Shown: positions 1 to 10,207 of the stretch, piece by piece
Numbering within the stretch: the first letter of the stretch is position 1
Layout of the letters: every line of letters begins with the position of its first letter
Source of the DNA: Eubacteriales bacterium
GTDB lineage: Bacteria; Bacillota; Clostridia; Lachnospirales; Lachnospiraceae
NCBI GenBank assembly: GCA_030533235.1
Contig: JAUNJN010000001.1
Location: forward strand, 1-64,000
Direction: 5' to 3'
Length of the DNA stretch: 64,000 nucleotides
The notes under the pieces: generated by a model
Database searches by the model: none
Told to the model about the DNA's origin: nothing
What the model saw: the letters and a program-made list of their open reading frames with translations, nothing else
Translations under genes and position numbers: made by a program

Positions 1-2
1 AG

Positions 3-266
3 GGCATGGCGGCATTTGGCGGTATTGCACCAACCTATCACATAGAGCTGCTTGACCGACCTACCATTGTCTGGGATTTCCACTCCCTCTTACTTGGTGT
101 GCAGATGATGTTTTCCTTTATGCTTACCGATGAAAAATCCACACTCCGGGTATGTAAGCATTGTGGCAATGCTTTTATTGCCAACAGACCAAACAGCGTA
201 TTCTGCAGCGGCAAATGCAAGAACCAGTATAATGTGTATAAGAGCCGGGCGAAGGATAAAGAATAA
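3..266 (+). CDS. DUF6076-like zinc-finger protein, C-terminal part (5' end outside window)
   Basis: The frame is open from the window edge, so only the last ~88 codons are seen; the Met at position 6 need not be the start. The C-terminal half has CKHCG, then an FCSGKC pair about 15 residues later, which together look like a four-cysteine zinc knuckle, followed by a basic tail. Proteins with this tail (DUF6076/CGNR-like) are common in Firmicutes conjugative elements, next to recombinases. The gene lies 18 bp before the KilA-N gene and probably shares its transcript. Function is unknown; the family name is from memory. Confidence 0.6.
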   Translation, partial: GMAAFGGIAPTYHIELLDRPTIVWDFHSLLLGVQMMFSFMLTDEKSTLRVCKHCGNAFIANRPNSVFCSGKCKNQYNVYKSRAKDKE

Positions 267-284
267 AGAAAGGACGGCTGATTT

Positions 285-1085
285 ATGGAAAAACTCAATG
301 TCGATGGTACTGAAATACAGGTATTACAGATTGAAGAAGATGATTATATTTCTTTAACAGATATGGTGCGAAAAATTGATAACGGACCGGCATTGATTGA
401 GAAGTGGCTTCGTAATAAAAATACAATAGAATTTCTTGGTATATGGGAAGAAATGTATAACGAAGATTTTGATATCCATGCATATGAAGAAATTATGCAG
501 GAAGCTGGTCTGAATCGTTTCATTATGTCGGTTAAGCAATGGGTAACCAGAACCAATTCAAAAGGTATCATAGCTAAAGCTGGACGATATGGTGGAACAT
601 ACGCATACAAGGATATTGCATTTGAGTTTGCAAGTTGGGTATCTCCTCAGTTTAAGCTGTATCTGATTAAGGAATTTGAACGGTTAAAAAAGAAAGAACA
701 AGCTTTACTTGGCTGGAGTGCGAAAAGAGAGCTGGCAAAAATCAATTACCGAATACATACAGATGCCATAAAAACAAATCTGATTCCAGCTGAGCTTACA
801 CCACAGCAGACCTCTGTAATCTATGCATCCGAAGCAGATGTATTAAATATGGCATTGTTTGGTATGACTGCCAAGCAGTGGCGTGAAGAACATCCTGACA
901 AAAAGGGGAATATCAGAGATTATGCTAGCATTAATGAATTGATTTGTCTTTCCAACATGGAAAATATCAATGCAGTTTTGATTGAAGACGGATTAAGTCA
1001 GAAAGAACGTCTGATAAAATTAAATAAGATTGCCATACATCAAATGTCCATTTTGGAAGAACAAAATCCAAAGGTATTGAAGTAA
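285..1085 (+). CDS. KilA-N domain protein
   Basis: A 266-residue protein. The first ~130 residues fit a KilA-N DNA-binding domain: YISLTDMVR near the N-terminus, then WLRNKNTIEFL, GRYGGTYAYKDIAFEFASW and the closing FKLYLIKEFERLK. The second half is alpha-helical with no domain I recognise. KilA-N proteins occur in phages and integrative elements as DNA-binding or antirepressor-like factors; the exact role here is unknown. The start has a GAAAGG ribosome site. The neighbours (zinc-finger protein and serine recombinase) place it at the right end of an element. Confidence 0.8.
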   Translation: MEKLNVDGTEIQVLQIEEDDYISLTDMVRKIDNGPALIEKWLRNKNTIEFLGIWEEMYNEDFDIHAYEEIMQEAGLNRFIMSVKQWVTRTNSKGIIAKAGRYGGTYAYKDIAFEFASWVSPQFKLYLIKEFERLKKKEQALLGWSAKRELAKINYRIHTDAIKTNLIPAELTPQQTSVIYASEADVLNMALFGMTAKQWREEHPDKKGNIRDYASINELICLSNMENINAVLIEDGLSQKERLIKLNKIAIHQMSILEEQNPKVLK

Positions 1086-1102
1086 TTCAATTGCATTTTT
1101 CT

Positions 1103-1126
1103 AATTCCCCCGAATTCGGGGGAATT
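1103..1126. terminator. Perfect 24-bp palindrome after the KilA-N gene
   Basis: The arms AATTCCCCCGAA and TTCGGGGGAATT form a very stable GC-rich hairpin 18 bp after the stop codon. It is followed by AAAATTT, not a run of T, so it is either a weak terminator or a protein-binding palindrome at the element end. Confidence 0.4.
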
Positions 1127-1206
1127 AAAATTTATAAGTTTTACAAAACAGTTCCGATTTTCTTTCGGATTTCTCCTATTAGTGAGACAATAATTATTTT
1201 TACACA

Positions 1207-1260
1207 AACCAGCTTATTCGTGGTAGAATAAAACCACAGATAAGCTGGTTGTTTGTTTTG
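1207..1260 (+). promoter_or_regulatory. Long hairpin in the recombinase leader
   Basis: AACCAGCTTAT (1207-1217) pairs with ATAAGCTGGTT (1240-1250). Inside it GTGGT (1220-1224) pairs with ACCAC (1233-1237). A T-rich stretch, GTTTGTTTTG, follows, 14 bp before the recombinase start. The shape is terminator- or attenuator-like and may limit read-through into the recombinase. Confidence 0.4.
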
Positions 1261-1261
1261 A

Positions 1262-4030
<2,769 letters not shown>

Positions 4031-4044
4031 ATTGTTTACCTTTA

Positions 4045-4524
4045 CTATCGAAGATCCTCGCCAAAGAGTCGGATGAGTTGTTCGAACTGTCCCTTCTGGT
4101 ATTCCATAACCCTTCCCAGTGCTTCCTCACTGATTGGAAAAGTTTCCTTATCAAAACTGATAAGGTAGGAAGAAGATTTACTTCCGTCATCGTTTTCAAT
4201 CTGACAGGGATTGCATCCGAAGTGGGAAAATTTCAACCAGTTTAAATATGCATCTAAATTGTTGCCAAAATCCGTGGTCTGTGTCATACGTACATATTCA
4301 TCGCCGGATGCTACAAATCTGGATGTGTCACAGTCCAGAGCATTTGCAATTAGTTGAAGCTTTCCGATTCCCGGAGTGCGGTCCCCCTGTTCATATTTGG
4401 AAACCGTTCCAACTTTCAAGCCGATGAGATTGGCGAGCTCCTCTTGTGATAGCCCTTTCTCTTTTCTTGCCTGTTTTAGTCTGTTGCCAAGTTCCTTGCG
4501 TTCTTCAAGTGTCATAATATTCAT
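4045..4524 (-). CDS. XRE-family repressor (cI-like)
   Basis: A 159-residue protein with an N-terminal helix-turn-helix (LKQARKEKGLSQEELANLIG, then GTVSKYEQGDRTP) at about residues 14-60. The C-terminal part is of a type common in integrative-element repressors. AGGAGGTG lies 9 nt before the ATG. Its promoter (4547-4575) contains a palindrome within the spacer, and it diverges from the excisionase-like gene. This is the classic arrangement of a repressor controlling itself and the int/xis switch. It is co-transcribed with the integrase. Confidence 0.88.
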   Translation of the reverse strand: MNIMTLEERKELGNRLKQARKEKGLSQEELANLIGLKVGTVSKYEQGDRTPGIGKLQLIANALDCDTSRFVASGDEYVRMTQTTDFGNNLDAYLNWLKFSHFGCNPCQIENDDGSKSSSYLISFDKETFPISEEALGRVMEYQKGQFEQLIRLFGEDLR

Positions 4525-4546
4525 GGCTTTTCACCTCCTGAAACAA

Positions 4547-4575
4547 ATACTATCACAAAGAGTGATATTCTGCAA
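4547..4575 (-). promoter_or_regulatory. Repressor promoter with operator palindrome
   Basis: On the minus strand: -35 TTGCAG (4570-4575), a 17-bp spacer and -10 TAGTAT (4547-4552). The perfect palindrome TATCAC-N5-GTGATA (4551-4567) fills the spacer. A further GTGATA half-site lies at 4647-4652, near the divergent gene. Autoregulation by the XRE protein is inferred. Confidence 0.65.
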
Positions 4576-4587
4576 TAGGGGAATCTG

Positions 4588-4616
4588 TTGACAAGAACAA
4601 AAAGTAGTAGTATAAA
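4588..4616 (+). promoter_or_regulatory. Promoter of the excisionase-like gene
   Basis: -35 TTGACA (4588-4593), exactly 17 bp, then -10 TATAAA (4611-4616), near consensus and pointing at the gene at 4673. It diverges from the repressor promoter, with the palindrome between them. Confidence 0.7.
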
Positions 4617-4672
4617 TAATAATGAAATGATAAACACGGACAAAATGTGATAGTAGAGAGCGAGGTGAGAGC

Positions 4673-4858
4673 ATGAAAACACAATATGTGACGGCAGATG
4701 AGTTGGTGGATACCCTGGGCGTCAGCAAGGGAAAAGCCTACCAGATTATCAGACAGCTCAACGAGGAACTGGATGAGCAGGGATATATCAAAATTGCCGG
4801 GAAGTGCCCAAGAAAGTATTTCGAGAAGAGATATTACGGATATACTTCCGAGGCGTAG
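4673..4858 (+). CDS. Small HTH protein, excisionase-like
   Basis: A 61-residue protein with a winged-helix or HTH segment, TADELVDTLGVSKGKAYQIIRQLNEEL. Such proteins lie between the repressor and relaxase in Firmicutes mobilizable elements and are usually excisionases or transcription factors. GAGGTGAGAGC precedes the start. It has its own strong promoter and is read divergently from the repressor. The excisionase role is inferred from size and position. Confidence 0.7.
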   Translation: MKTQYVTADELVDTLGVSKGKAYQIIRQLNEELDEQGYIKIAGKCPRKYFEKRYYGYTSEA

Positions 4859-5147
4859 CGTAAGCAAAGCCCTAAAGAGCGAGTGAGATATTTCCCAAGG
4901 CTGACATTCGAACCGGTTCATTTCCATAATAAGAATGTCAGCATGCAGATGTGACAACCAGCCATTGGAAGAGGAGTTCCTAATACGGCTGGTGGGAGCA
5001 GATGCATTTGTGGTCAAGCGGCAAAACGCTTGCCCCCTAGTTTGGGATTTCCCAAACTAATAGGGGGACATTACTTTCGGAACCGGGAAAGAAAATGGAG
5101 AACGATACCCTAAGAAATGAACTTAGAGAATTTAAGAAAAGGAGATT
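4859..5147. other. Gene-free stretch between xis-like gene and relaxase
   Basis: No convincing gene here. The stretch holds the oriT-like hairpins (5016-5067) and ends with AAGGAG before a short leader reading frame at 5148. Confidence 0.4.
5016..5067 (+). other. Candidate oriT
   Basis: Two hairpins lie back to back upstream of the relaxase. AAGCG-GCAAAA-CGCTT (5016-5031) is followed at once by GCCCCC, then a long hairpin pairing CCCCCTA with TAGGGGG and TTTGGGA with TCCCAAA (5033-5067). An inverted repeat next to a short C-rich nick-like sequence, just ahead of a mob gene, is typical of mobilization origins. The nick position cannot be fixed by eye. Confidence 0.45.
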
Positions 5148-5276
5148 ATGACAATGAGCATAAGAAGATTTTTATTTCAGAACTTAAGCAGAGATGAAAC
5201 GGATAAAAGGGGCGTGATGAGATGCCGGATATATACAGAACCATATCGGGTGCACTGTTCCGGGCACCGAACTTAG
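5148..5276 (+). CDS. Short leader reading frame overlapping the relaxase start
   Basis: ATG at 5148, 7 nt after AAGGAG, opens 42 codons that run into the relaxase gene in another frame. The product is basic (SIRRFLFQNLSRDE). It may couple translation to the relaxase or be a vestige of a MobC-like accessory protein. No homology is recognised. Confidence 0.3.
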   Translation: MTMSIRRFLFQNLSRDETDKRGVMRCRIYTEPYRVHCSGHRT

Positions 5277-6646
5277 AACACAATAACAGAGATCATATTC
5301 CATGGAATGCGGTACAGGAGCGTGCAGACAGGAATGTGGTATTTGTAAACGGAACAAAAGAATTTACCTTAGAGCAGGTATACGATAAACTTTTTCAAAA
5401 ATCCTATGAGGAGTGGCTTGCAAAGGAGCGAAAAAAGAGTCGTGCTAAGGATGATCCACCAAGCTATTATGAGAAGATTCAAAAGGATAAAAAGAAACAT
5501 TTATCCTATGAAATCATCTGGCAGATAGGTGATATGGATGATACCGGGTACGACACGGATAACCTTTCAGCCATCTGGGCAGAGGATGTACTGTTAAGAT
5601 TTGCAGAGCATCTGATGCATGAAGTGCCCAATGTGACTTATGTATCCAAGGAGAGGCTTGAAGTCCCGGAGTGGAAACCGCCCTTTAAGGCAGGTGTGGT
5701 GATTACCAATTTTGCATTTAATGGAGATGAATCTACTCCCCACCTACACATGACATTTGTTCCCTATTCCGATAATTGTAGTCGTGGACAGAAAACCCAG
5801 AATGCATTGGTGCAGGCCTTTACGCGAATGGGTTATAAGACCACTATGGAGCAGGCAAGAGATGCCTCAGATGAGCTGGTGTGGCAGGATACACCGGAGG
5901 GGAGGAAGCCTCAGATGGTGCGTACAGCCTACGGCGCAGTTGAGTGGATAGAGGAGCAGAAGAACTGGATTGCAGAGGATATGGAAAAGAATATCGGCTG
6001 GACTCGCTTTTACAAGGGTAAGAATGAGCGTGGTGATTTAGTTCTTTCAGATTATCGCAGGGAGCGTGCGGCAGAGAAAGCATTGGAAGCGGAACGTGAG
6101 AAAGAAAGGCAAGAAAATGCCCTGCAGCATATTCAAACCCTGTCAGAGCAAACAATCAAAAAGCTGGATGAAGAGATATCTGCCAAGAATATGACGCTGG
6201 AATGTAAGGATGCCTTAATCGAGATTAAGAAATCCGATGTGGCAGAATGGAAAGAGAAAGCGGAGTATTCCAAGTCGGAGTATCTGAAGGCAGATGAGCT
6301 TCTGGCGGATAAAAATAAAGAAGTGGAGCAGGCACAAGGGGAGCTTTTCAGGGTGACGGAGGAATTGGATGAAGCAACCCGTAAAAAGGAGATTGCCTTA
6401 GATTTGTACCACAGATTATCTACGGATACAGAGAACACGGATTTGTTCGATAAGGTGGTGGATTTGTCCTACGAGAATGAACAGCTCCGGAGTAAGATTC
6501 AGGTCTTACAGGATAAGCTGGAAAAAGCCTATGAATTTATGAAGCAGTTTGTAATCAATGGAAGGAACATGCTGGATGTGTTCCGGGAGCGAATTGGCGA
6601 AGTGAAGGAGTGGGTGCACAGGAAAGTTGCCGGGATAGGACGGTAG
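5222..6646 (+). CDS. mob: MOBV-family relaxase (Pre/Mob)
   Basis: A 474-residue plasmid mobilization enzyme expected to nick oriT and lead DNA transfer. The N-terminal part has the family's HNNRDHIPWN segment, and the metal-binding motif appears as PHLHMTFVP at about residues 178-186. A long coiled-coil (about 275-445) forms the C-terminal half, as in other Pre/Mob proteins. The start is close to the short reading frame upstream. A rho-independent terminator follows the stop. The last ~46 codons recur as a fragment at 8697-8834. Confidence 0.9.
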   Translation: MPDIYRTISGALFRAPNLEHNNRDHIPWNAVQERADRNVVFVNGTKEFTLEQVYDKLFQKSYEEWLAKERKKSRAKDDPPSYYEKIQKDKKKHLSYEIIWQIGDMDDTGYDTDNLSAIWAEDVLLRFAEHLMHEVPNVTYVSKERLEVPEWKPPFKAGVVITNFAFNGDESTPHLHMTFVPYSDNCSRGQKTQNALVQAFTRMGYKTTMEQARDASDELVWQDTPEGRKPQMVRTAYGAVEWIEEQKNWIAEDMEKNIGWTRFYKGKNERGDLVLSDYRRERAAEKALEAEREKERQENALQHIQTLSEQTIKKLDEEISAKNMTLECKDALIEIKKSDVAEWKEKAEYSKSEYLKADELLADKNKEVEQAQGELFRVTEELDEATRKKEIALDLYHRLSTDTENTDLFDKVVDLSYENEQLRSKIQVLQDKLEKAYEFMKQFVINGRNMLDVFRERIGEVKEWVHRKVAGIGR

Positions 6647-6652
6647 GGGATG

Positions 6653-6688
6653 CCCCAAGTGGTAGAGATACTGCTTGGGGTGTTTTTA
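6653..6688 (+). terminator. Relaxase terminator
   Basis: CCCCAAG (6653-6659) pairs with CTTGGGG (6674-6680), followed by TGTTTTT. It sits 7 bp after the relaxase stop codon. Confidence 0.75.
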
Positions 6689-6784
6689 GTAAAATTGATA
6701 AGGATTTACAGAATATATTTAAAGTAATAGAAAAGTGTGCAGAAATAGAAAATGCAATAGAAAATATATTTTCGTAAAATTCTA

Positions 6785-6813
6785 TTGACAAAATATGAAT
6801 TCTAATATATTCT
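6785..6813 (+). promoter_or_regulatory. Promoter of the cargo genes
   Basis: TTGACA (6785-6790), a 17-bp spacer and TATTCT (6808-6813), ahead of the gene at 6857. Three copies of ATAGAAAA lie just upstream (6727-6765) and might bind a regulator. Confidence 0.65.
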
Positions 6814-6856
6814 ATGATTAGAAAAACGATAAGAAACAAAGAAAGGAGCTTATAAT

Positions 6857-7366
6857 ATGCAATTTGAAAAAATTATTTTAGAGTTATTGTCTAGAATTCA
6901 GAAATTGGAGGAAGAAGTTGATTTGTTAAAGCAAATATTGCAGGAAAAGATAGAGGAAAATAAAAGTGAAAATAATTCTTTGGATTCATCGGAAGGAAAT
7001 GCTACATACAAAAAAATGACAGATGAGATGATAGATTTGTGCTATAAGTATGGAAAAAAAGTGCATGATGGAGAAAATGTACAAGAGATTGCGGATGATA
7101 TTTCATATGAAACGGGAATGAATCGAAATTCGGCAATTATGTATTTGCAGGTGGTAAGTAACATGTTGGATGGTGTTATTTACAAAAGAGCAATAAACTC
7201 GAAGGCATTACAAAAATATTTTGATAATATTTGGAATGATTTTGGTAGTAAGGGATTAAAACATGCAATTCAAGCCACAAAACTTCATATAGAGTATAGA
7301 AGAGAATTCGGACATCCGGTAGATTCAATTGAAGAAATATGCAATAGAGCAGAAAAGAGATTGTAG
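6857..7366 (+). CDS. ScoMcrA-like N-terminal head domain protein
   Basis: A 169-residue protein: an N-terminal coiled-coil (about 5-35), a short Ser/Asn-rich linker, then a helical domain (about 50-165) with MTDEMIDLCYKYG, ISYETGMNRNSAIMYLQVVSNML and LKHAIQATKLHIEYRREFG. This pattern matches the N-terminal head of ScoMcrA-like modification-dependent endonucleases, where it normally precedes an SRA/HNH nuclease. Here it stands alone, with no nuclease attached. AAAGGAGCT precedes the ATG. It is the first of two cargo genes and a defence role is plausible but unproven. Confidence 0.6.
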   Translation: MQFEKIILELLSRIQKLEEEVDLLKQILQEKIEENKSENNSLDSSEGNATYKKMTDEMIDLCYKYGKKVHDGENVQEIADDISYETGMNRNSAIMYLQVVSNMLDGVIYKRAINSKALQKYFDNIWNDFGSKGLKHAIQATKLHIEYRREFGHPVDSIEEICNRAEKRL

Positions 7367-7429
7367 AGCAAATTATAGAGGGGTTATTAATGCAGTGTAC
7401 ACCTATGAGAAAAAGAAGGAGAGAAAATT

Positions 7430-8113
7430 ATGGGTATTACAGTTTCTGAAATTAAACAGCTATTGATTGATAAAGAAGTACAGTATTTATACCCTGCCAA
7501 TACAGTTGCGACGGCTATTTCCTTTCTGTTAAAAGGCGGATTGATATCAAGAGGGGCAATGGAAGAAATACATTATTTTCAGACTCCACAACAATCTGAT
7601 GAACTTGATAAAGAACTGGGTGTATATTATGATATATTTTTTGATTCCGATGATATTCATGCGAGAGCTAAAGACTTAAATAGTTATGGCCCTGTTACTT
7701 TTGTGTATGATATAGATTTACTTGATACTCTGAAAGATAAGGTTGTAAAGCTAACAAGGGATAATCCAATCAGATGGAGTGAAACAACATCGGAAGAGGA
7801 AAGATATTTTACGGAATTGACTTCTGCGAAAATTGGATATCATAAGGGCGCATTTCAACAGCATTTAACTATATGCGATATGCATGAGCCATTAGCATTT
7901 AATCCGCATTTGGTAAGAATAGTGATTGATAATCCCAATATTGATAAGACGGAGTATTTCGACAAAGCTGTTCATGCTATACAAAAACTTTTAAACGAAA
8001 AAGAAATAAATGTTCCTTTGGAAGTGCGTAATTGTCCGGAAGATTGTATGTGTCACCAGAAATATAGGACATATAAAGAAGGATTTGTTTATCATAAATT
8101 TAAAATACGATAA
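7430..8113 (+). CDS. Conserved protein of unknown function
   Basis: A 227-residue soluble protein. Clear sequence features are LLKGGLISRG, an FQTPQQSDELDKE segment, YYDIFFDSDDIHARA and YGPVTFVYDIDLL, then a C-terminal tail with CPEDCMCHQ. I recognise no named family. The polar motifs (SRG, DIHxRA) suggest an enzyme. AAGGAGAG lies 8 nt before the ATG. It follows the ScoMcrA-head gene by 63 bp on the same strand, and the pair is bracketed by two copies of the relaxase 3' end. Confidence 0.55.
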   Translation: MGITVSEIKQLLIDKEVQYLYPANTVATAISFLLKGGLISRGAMEEIHYFQTPQQSDELDKELGVYYDIFFDSDDIHARAKDLNSYGPVTFVYDIDLLDTLKDKVVKLTRDNPIRWSETTSEEERYFTELTSAKIGYHKGAFQQHLTICDMHEPLAFNPHLVRIVIDNPNIDKTEYFDKAVHAIQKLLNEKEINVPLEVRNCPEDCMCHQKYRTYKEGFVYHKFKIR

Positions 8114-8139
8114 CAATAGAAAGTTTACAAAAGAAGTGC

Positions 8140-8628
8140 GATATAGGCTGTGTCAGTACCAATATGAAACATGTGGACATTAGGTAAGCTTAGGCAGGGA
8201 AAATACTGCATAGAATTGCATTAGAAGCATGATACACAATTGAAAAAAGTATGTTATAATATAAATGAATTATAATTCACACAAATGGGTAAGGGAGGTG
8301 TTGCCGTTGAAGAGACTTTCTAAAGAAGTTTTGAAGGCAATATTGACTTGCAATGTACTCAAGTATGAAGGACCTTGTAGCCGGTAATTCACCGTGTCTG
8401 TAAATACTGCTAATGCAAAACCCGCAGTTAAGGGACTGCCAAAGTGAAGCGCATGTGTAAGAAACAATAATAGGTACACCAGTTGGTGGTATTGAGGCGA
8501 AGTAATAGTGGAGTTTAACCACGATAAAAAACGTTGAAGTAGCGGAGTGCGGAGCCTTGCAGCATGTTAGAGTAAACAAAAACCTAGTTAAAGGGTTAGG
8601 ACGCCTATTCCTAATCCTTTAATTTTTT
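8140..8628 (+). mobile_element. IS200/IS605-like TnpB remnant with omega-RNA-like 3' end
   Basis: No intact transposase is present. An AT-rich promoter-like stretch (TATAAT at 8255) is followed by AAGGGAGGTG and a short TTG-started frame (8307) broken by stop codons. From about 8470 the sequence (GAGGCGAAGTAATAGTGGAG, then TTGAAGTAGCGGAGTGCGGAG, then GAGTAAAC) reads like the structured guide-RNA region at the right end of tnpB elements. It closes with the terminator-like hairpin at 8588-8628. It may be a decayed or non-autonomous copy. The call rests on remembered sequence resemblance. Confidence 0.45.
8588..8628 (+). terminator. Hairpin and T-run closing the remnant
   Basis: TTAAAGGGTTAGGA (8588-8601) pairs with TCCTAATCCTTTAA (8609-8622), 14 bp with one G-T pair. 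TTTTTT follows. It may be both the element's end hairpin and a terminator. Confidence 0.6.
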
Positions 8629-8696
8629 AAATTTATTCATTTGAATGTTACTTCTTATAATTGGAGCATTCTTTTTGTTCTACATTTCGATTTTTT

Positions 8697-8834
8697 CAGG
8701 ATAAGCTGGAAAAAGCCTATGAATTTATGAAGCAGTTCGTAATTAATGGAAGAAACATGTTGGATGTGTTCTGGGAGCGGATTGGCGAAGTGAAGGGGTG
8801 GGTACACAGGAAGGTTGCCGGGATGGGACGGTAA
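8697..8834 (+). pseudogene. Duplicated 3' fragment of a MOBV relaxase gene
   Basis: These 46 codons, from DKLEKAYEFMKQF to the stop, match the last 46 codons of the relaxase at 5222-6646 with scattered, mostly silent changes (one visible substitution turns VFRERIG into VFWERIG). The downstream terminator-like repeat (8846-8880) is also duplicated. No start or upstream part exists. It is the scar of a related element, and the two copies form direct repeats around the cargo genes. Confidence 0.85.
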
Positions 8835-8999
8835 GGTAAGGGATGCCTCAAGTGGTAGGGATACTGCTTGGGGTGTTTTGTTAGTTGTAGTCAAGTTTTG
8901 CAGATGATATAATAGGGACATGAGTGTAAGGGTTATTTACAACTAATATATCGAGAATTGTTACCCCCCCTGTACACCTTCCGTGAAAAGGAGGCCGGT

Positions 9000-9545
9000 A
9001 TGTTTGCAAAAACGATTAAGATTTCCGCATTGGTTCTTGTGGTGCTAACAATTATATTTGCATTAATTTATCAAATTAATCCCGATACTGTGATATTGAG
9101 TATAGCGATTACATTTGGTACTATTAGCTATCATTATTTGATGCGTTTAGCCGTTGGATATGTTGTTAATGGAATCTTTCATAATAGGTTCAATTATAGC
9201 AGAAAATGGTTTCAAGAGAAGAAATTTGAAAAGCATTTGTATGAAATGTTGCGAGTGAAAAAGTGGAAAGATAAAATGCCTACTTTTGCACCGGAAATGC
9301 TAGATTTAAAAGTACATACATGGGAAGAAATTGCAGGAGCAATGTGCCAGTCAGAAGTGGTGCATTCGATTATAGTAGTACTATGTTTTGTACCTGTATT
9401 AGCTACTTTAATATGGGGAACATTTTGGGTATTTTTTATCACATCAGTTTTAGCTGCCGGTGTGGAGAGTATGTTTGTGATAATGCAACGATATAACAGA
9501 CCAAGGGTAATAAAGATGATTGAGAGAGAAAAATGGCTAAGATAA
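9000..9545 (+). CDS. Membrane protein, CrtO-type acyltransferase-like
   Basis: A 181-residue protein with two N-terminal membrane segments (about 5-25 and 30-55) and two more near residues 125-165. The central soluble part contains NRFNYSRKWFQEKKFEKHLYE and a WEEIAGAMCQSEVVH motif. This resembles the glycosyl-4,4'-diaponeurosporenoate acyltransferase (CrtO) family, though no carotenoid genes are nearby. The ATG at 9000 is preferred over an upstream in-frame Met because AAAGGAGG sits 6 nt before it. The stop lies 6 bp before the nitroreductase start, so the two are probably co-transcribed. Confidence 0.6.
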   Translation: MFAKTIKISALVLVVLTIIFALIYQINPDTVILSIAITFGTISYHYLMRLAVGYVVNGIFHNRFNYSRKWFQEKKFEKHLYEMLRVKKWKDKMPTFAPEMLDLKVHTWEEIAGAMCQSEVVHSIIVVLCFVPVLATLIWGTFWVFFITSVLAAGVESMFVIMQRYNRPRVIKMIEREKWLR

Positions 9546-9551
9546 CTGTAT

Positions 9552-10178
9552 ATGGAATTTTATGAAGTAATTGAAAAAAGAAGAACTATTCGTGATTTTG
9601 AAAATGTAGCTATACCAACTGAAATTATTGAGCGGATAATAGAAGCAGGGTTAAAAGCACCTACAAATGACCATATGAGAGACTGGCATTATGTTGTGAT
9701 TCAAGATAAAGGTGTAGTAATGCAGCTGTTGGATATTATTCCTAAAGGGATTTCTGAAGAGGATATGAATCAGCTTATTGAAGACTGGAATTTGAGTGAT
9801 AACGAACAGCAAGAAGCATATAGAAATGCTGTTCCGAAGCAACATAAAATGCTATTGGATGCATCAGTTATTGTGATCCCTCTTTTAAAGCAAAAGACAG
9901 ATATTTTGCACCCTGATAATATTTCGTACTTAAACGGTTTTGCTTCTATTTGGTGTAGTATTGAGAATATTTTTCTCGCAGCTACAGCAGAGGGATATGC
10001 TTGTACTTTGCGGGTACCATTAGGAAACGAGGGAGAATGGGCAAGAGATGTGCTAGGATATCCGAAATATTATTTTATGCCTTGTTTTATAGGAATAGGT
10101 AAGGAAAAAACGGATGCTGATGTTGTAAAGCAAAAGGATATAGAAGTGAAGGATAGAATCCATTGGGATAGATGGTAA
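9552..10178 (+). CDS. Nitroreductase-family protein
   Basis: A 208-residue flavin-dependent oxidoreductase of the NADH oxidase/nitroreductase fold. The N-terminal RRTIRDFENVAIP segment is the family's phosphate/FMN-binding signature, followed by LKAPTNDHMRDWHYVVI. The C-terminal half has the SIENIFLAATAEGYACTLRVP core motif. Substrate is unknown. It begins 6 bp after the membrane protein gene and its end overlaps the region upstream of the hydrolase gene, so it is probably part of one operon. Confidence 0.88.
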   Translation: MEFYEVIEKRRTIRDFENVAIPTEIIERIIEAGLKAPTNDHMRDWHYVVIQDKGVVMQLLDIIPKGISEEDMNQLIEDWNLSDNEQQEAYRNAVPKQHKMLLDASVIVIPLLKQKTDILHPDNISYLNGFASIWCSIENIFLAATAEGYACTLRVPLGNEGEWARDVLGYPKYYFMPCFIGIGKEKTDADVVKQKDIEVKDRIHWDRW

Positions 10179-10207
10179 AAAATTGCATAATAAAGGAATA
10201 TTCGGAT

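Noticed and set aside
8140..8570. Group II intron, because of GTGCGAT near 8155
   Set aside because: No reverse transcriptase, no domain V-like hairpin, and no intron 3' end.
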